Shown here in pieces: positions 6,957 through 8,502 of a DNA stretch of 8,502 nt. Source of the stretch: an uncultured Prevotellaceae bacterium (GTDB taxonomy: Bacteria > Bacteroidota > Bacteroidia > Bacteroidales > Bacteroidaceae); assembly GCA_937893145.1 (NCBI GenBank), contig CALBJW010000165.1:1-8502 (forward strand), in the 5' to 3' direction. The position numbers and the translations under genes are program-made. Under the pieces are notes generated by a model. The model was not told where the DNA came from. It saw only the letters and a program-made list of their open reading frames with translations, and made no database searches. Positions within the stretch are counted from its first letter, which is position 1. Every line of letters starts with the position of its first letter.

Positions 6957-6990
6957 CAGATAAAACGAGTAACTTTAATCAGCAAACAAA

Positions 6991-7278
6991 ATGGAAAAAA
7001 CAGACAAAACCAAACGTCTCAAAAGTAGTCTCAAAAATGCTAAGGCAAAACTTAAGCGTAGGGATGATCGAATAGCCAACCTTGAAGCTAAGATAGCCGA
7101 CATGGAAGCTGAAGCTAAAAAAAAAGCAACGGCTCGTGCTATGGACCAGGTTCTCCAGAATATTACAAGAGAATACCAGGCCATCAGTTCTCGGAGTTCG
7201 TCGTCAGATACGCCCTCTTGCTCAGATGTGAAACAAATGCAAGCCCTAGAGATATTGTCACGGCTATTGGAGGATTAG
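6991..7278 (+). CDS. IS orfA: short coiled-coil protein (unshifted product)
   Basis: A 95-residue product made when ribosomes do not shift frame. Residues 1-50 are highly charged and rich in Lys, Ala and Glu with heptad-like spacing (ANLEAKIADMEAEAKKK), as expected for a coiled coil. Residues 46-95, after the slippery site, are low-complexity (a serine run) and look like read-through of a non-native frame until the TAG at 7276. In other frameshifting IS elements the short product is a regulator or DNA-binding partner of the transposase; here that is inference. Confidence 0.6.
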   Translation: MEKTDKTKRLKSSLKNAKAKLKRRDDRIANLEAKIADMEAEAKKKATARAMDQVLQNITREYQAISSRSSSSDTPSCSDVKQMQALEILSRLLED

Positions 7279-8408
7279 CAGAACTGACATACGGACTTGT
7301 TGACGAGGTGCCATCATATAACACCATTGACAACTGGGCACGCAAGTGTGGTCTTGATGAAATCAAGCATACATCTGAGGTTCTCAAGGATATTGACTAT
7401 GCAGCGGTAATAGATGAGTGCATGATGATAGGCAGCCAGAAACTATTACCCGTGCTATCTGTTCCAGCAGAACACCAAGGACGTCCTCTGCAACTCGAGG
7501 ATGTGCATGTGATTGGCTTCAATGTCAAGTCAAGCTGGAATTCCAAGGAAGCCAGTGAAGCTTTGGATGCGAACGTGGAACCCGTCGGCAAGAAACCAAA
7601 GTATGCGATTTCTGACAATGGTTCGTCAATGCGGAAGGCCATTGAGTTGTCTGGGTATATATGGCATCGCGACATAAGTCACACACTTGCAATGTTCATG
7701 GAACGCGTATACAAGGAAGATACTGAGTATGTGGAGTTTAACAAGAGCATGGCAATCTGCAAAAAGCAATACTGCATGAAGGAGATTGCATATCTTCAGT
7801 CTCCGTCCCAACGTACCAAGGCAAGGTTTATGAACCTGTCCGAAAGTGTCGATTGGGCGGGCACAATGTTGCAGATATTCCCCAATCTGAGCAAACAAGA
7901 ACGAGAGGTGTTCTCATTCATACCTGCTTATGCCTCATTCATAGAAGAAATGAAGGACATGGTATCCTGCATCCATTTCATAGAGACAGAAATGAAGTAT
8001 AAAGGCTTGAGCAAGAATACTATATCTGTGTGCAGAAAGCATGTATGTAAAACGGCAATGTGTGGAGGTGACAGGATGAGAAAGGTTGGACAGTATATAC
8101 TCAATTATCTTGCAGAGGAAGAACAACTTCTTGCGGATAATGAGATTGTAAACAACTCATCGGACATCATCGAATCCACATTTGGCATCTTCAAATACAG
8201 GCAGTCACCCAATAAACTCAACGGTGTTACCGCGCGTGTGTTACACCTGCCAGTAATATTAGCATACACAGGTGAATCTGTTTCAAAGAACTATAATGTC
8301 AAAGAACGCTTATGCAGAACAAAGATCAAAGACATCAAACTCTGGCGAGATGAAAATCTCATGGAGAACCTTGTCGCGAAACGCATCAAAACACTCAAAA
8401 CAGCCTAA
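6991..8408 (+). CDS. DDE transposase, orfA-orfB fusion by -1 frameshift (472 aa)
   Basis: The full transposase is residues 1-45 of orfA joined at the A9 run to 427 residues from the -1 frame. After the join the sequence is natural (GHQFSEFVVRYALLLRC, then NTIDNWARKCG, likely a helical DNA-binding part), followed by the catalytic core. Its acidic residues are D142 in AVIDECMMIG, D209 in YAISDNGSS (followed by HRDISH) and E395 in DIIESTFGIFK. The 185-residue gap between the second D and the E is mostly helical-looking and is probably an insertion domain. Without the shift the second frame could start only at weak codons such as TTG 7218, which would lose the helical N-terminal part; fusion is therefore the better model. 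It is the only gene in the IS. Confidence 0.82.
7117..7126 (+). promoter_or_regulatory. Programmed -1 frameshift site (A9 then G)
   Basis: In the orfA frame the run reads AAA AAA AAA G, containing the in-phase heptamer A-AAA-AAA (7119-7125). In the -1 frame a TAA at 7116-7118 ends exactly where the slippery run begins, and from there that frame is open to 8408. A possible stimulatory stem pairs 7149-7155 (GGTTCTC) with GAGAATACC further downstream with a 2-nt bulge, but its 23-nt distance from the run is longer than usual. Transcriptional slippage on A9 is an alternative way to give the same fusion. Confidence 0.7.
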
Positions 8409-8415
8409 AAAATCT

Positions 8416-8448
8416 GTCTCGTGTCAAATGCCGATTTTGAACACCCTA
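8416..8448 (-). repeat. Right terminal inverted repeat of the IS
   Basis: Partner of 6817-6849; the transposase stop codon at 8408 is only 7 bp inside it, so the element is very compact. Confidence 0.85.
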
Positions 8449-8502
8449 CCTTTCAGGGCTCTGGGTTTATTATAAAACGGACATTATAATAGGGTTTACA
8501 CC
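8449..8502. repeat. Right target duplication and continuation of the palindromic repeat region
   Basis: It begins with the second CCTTTCAGG copy, completing AGGGC of the split palindrome, and runs through AT-rich DNA to TAGGGTTTACACC at the window edge. If the next bases are CTA, this would be a third short hairpin (TAGGG-x-CCCTA type), but the window stops before that can be seen. No gene is visible here. Confidence 0.45.

Larger units (their letters stand above)
6632..6990. other. Non-coding region: LRR-unit promoter, palindromic repeats and left end of the IS
   Basis: No coding frame is supported in this 359-bp stretch. Reading rightward it contains the leader and promoter of the LRR unit (to 6688), AT-rich DNA, a GCGCC-GAA-GGTGC hairpin, half of the GCCCT-TTC-AGGGC palindrome, the left terminal repeat of the IS from 6817 with a small hairpin (TCGTCT-TTTC-AGACGA, 6831-6846), and the transposase promoter. 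Confidence 0.6.
6817..8448 (+). mobile_element. Complete insertion sequence, 1632 bp, DDE transposase with frameshift, family not assigned
   Basis: The ends are TAGGGTGTTCAAAATCG (6817-6833) and its exact reverse complement (8432-8448). Both are bordered by the 9-bp direct repeat CCTTTCAGG. Between them are one promoter and one transposase gene in two overlapping frames; there is no passenger gene. Intact ends, an intact catalytic triad and an unmutated target duplication suggest a recent insertion. I could not place it in a named IS family from sequence alone: the 9-bp duplication, the orfA/orfB frameshift and the long insert between the second D and the E do not decide it. Confidence 0.9.

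Noticed and set aside
7218..8408. Independent orfB starting at TTG 7218
   Set aside because: The -1 frame is already open from the slippery run and reads as real protein upstream of this codon, so a frameshift fusion explains it better.

Overview
The window looks like a chromosomal segment of a gut or oral Bacteroidetes (Prevotella/Bacteroides type). The reasons are AT-rich intergenic DNA, promoters of the Bacteroidetes sigma-ABfr form (TTTG, about 19-20 nt, TAnnTTTG) before several genes, a BspA-type leucine-rich-repeat protein, and a capsule-type glycan gene set. Genus is inference only; there is no rRNA or other marker gene.

Region 1 (1-4062, all minus strand) is a surface-polysaccharide operon read right to left. 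It holds a membrane acyltransferase (4006-2921), a GT14 core-2/I-branching-type glycosyltransferase (2908-1991), a second membrane acyltransferase (2004-928, overlapping the glycosyltransferase by 14 nt) and, behind its own promoter, an IspD/TarI-family cytidylyltransferase that runs off the left edge (661-1). The likely job is to make a CDP-activated polyol (probably CDP-ribitol) for a capsule or LPS-type glycan, add a branch sugar and O-acylate the product. The first acyltransferase has an A9 tract in codons 17-19 that could make it phase-variable.

Region 2 (4007-4689) has no gene. It holds the operon promoter, a 23-bp-period imperfect tandem repeat and a cluster of nested inverted repeats (4355-4491) of unknown role.

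Region 3 (6688-4690, minus) is a two-gene transcription unit with a clear promoter. The first gene encodes a small exported protein but is broken by two frame changes in this sequence; its stop codon overlaps the start of the second gene, a 444-residue secreted BspA-like LRR protein.

Region 4 (6632-8502) holds palindromic repeats and a complete 1632-bp insertion sequence (6817-8448) with 33-bp imperfect terminal inverted repeats and a 9-bp target duplication. The IS sits exactly in the centre of a GCCCT-TTC-AGGGC palindrome. Its DDE transposase is made from two frames joined by a probable programmed -1 frameshift at an A9 run.

I see no CRISPR array, tRNA, rRNA or defence system. The most distinctive items are the hairpin-centred, frameshift-dependent IS, the broken exported gene and the unexplained inverted-repeat cluster.
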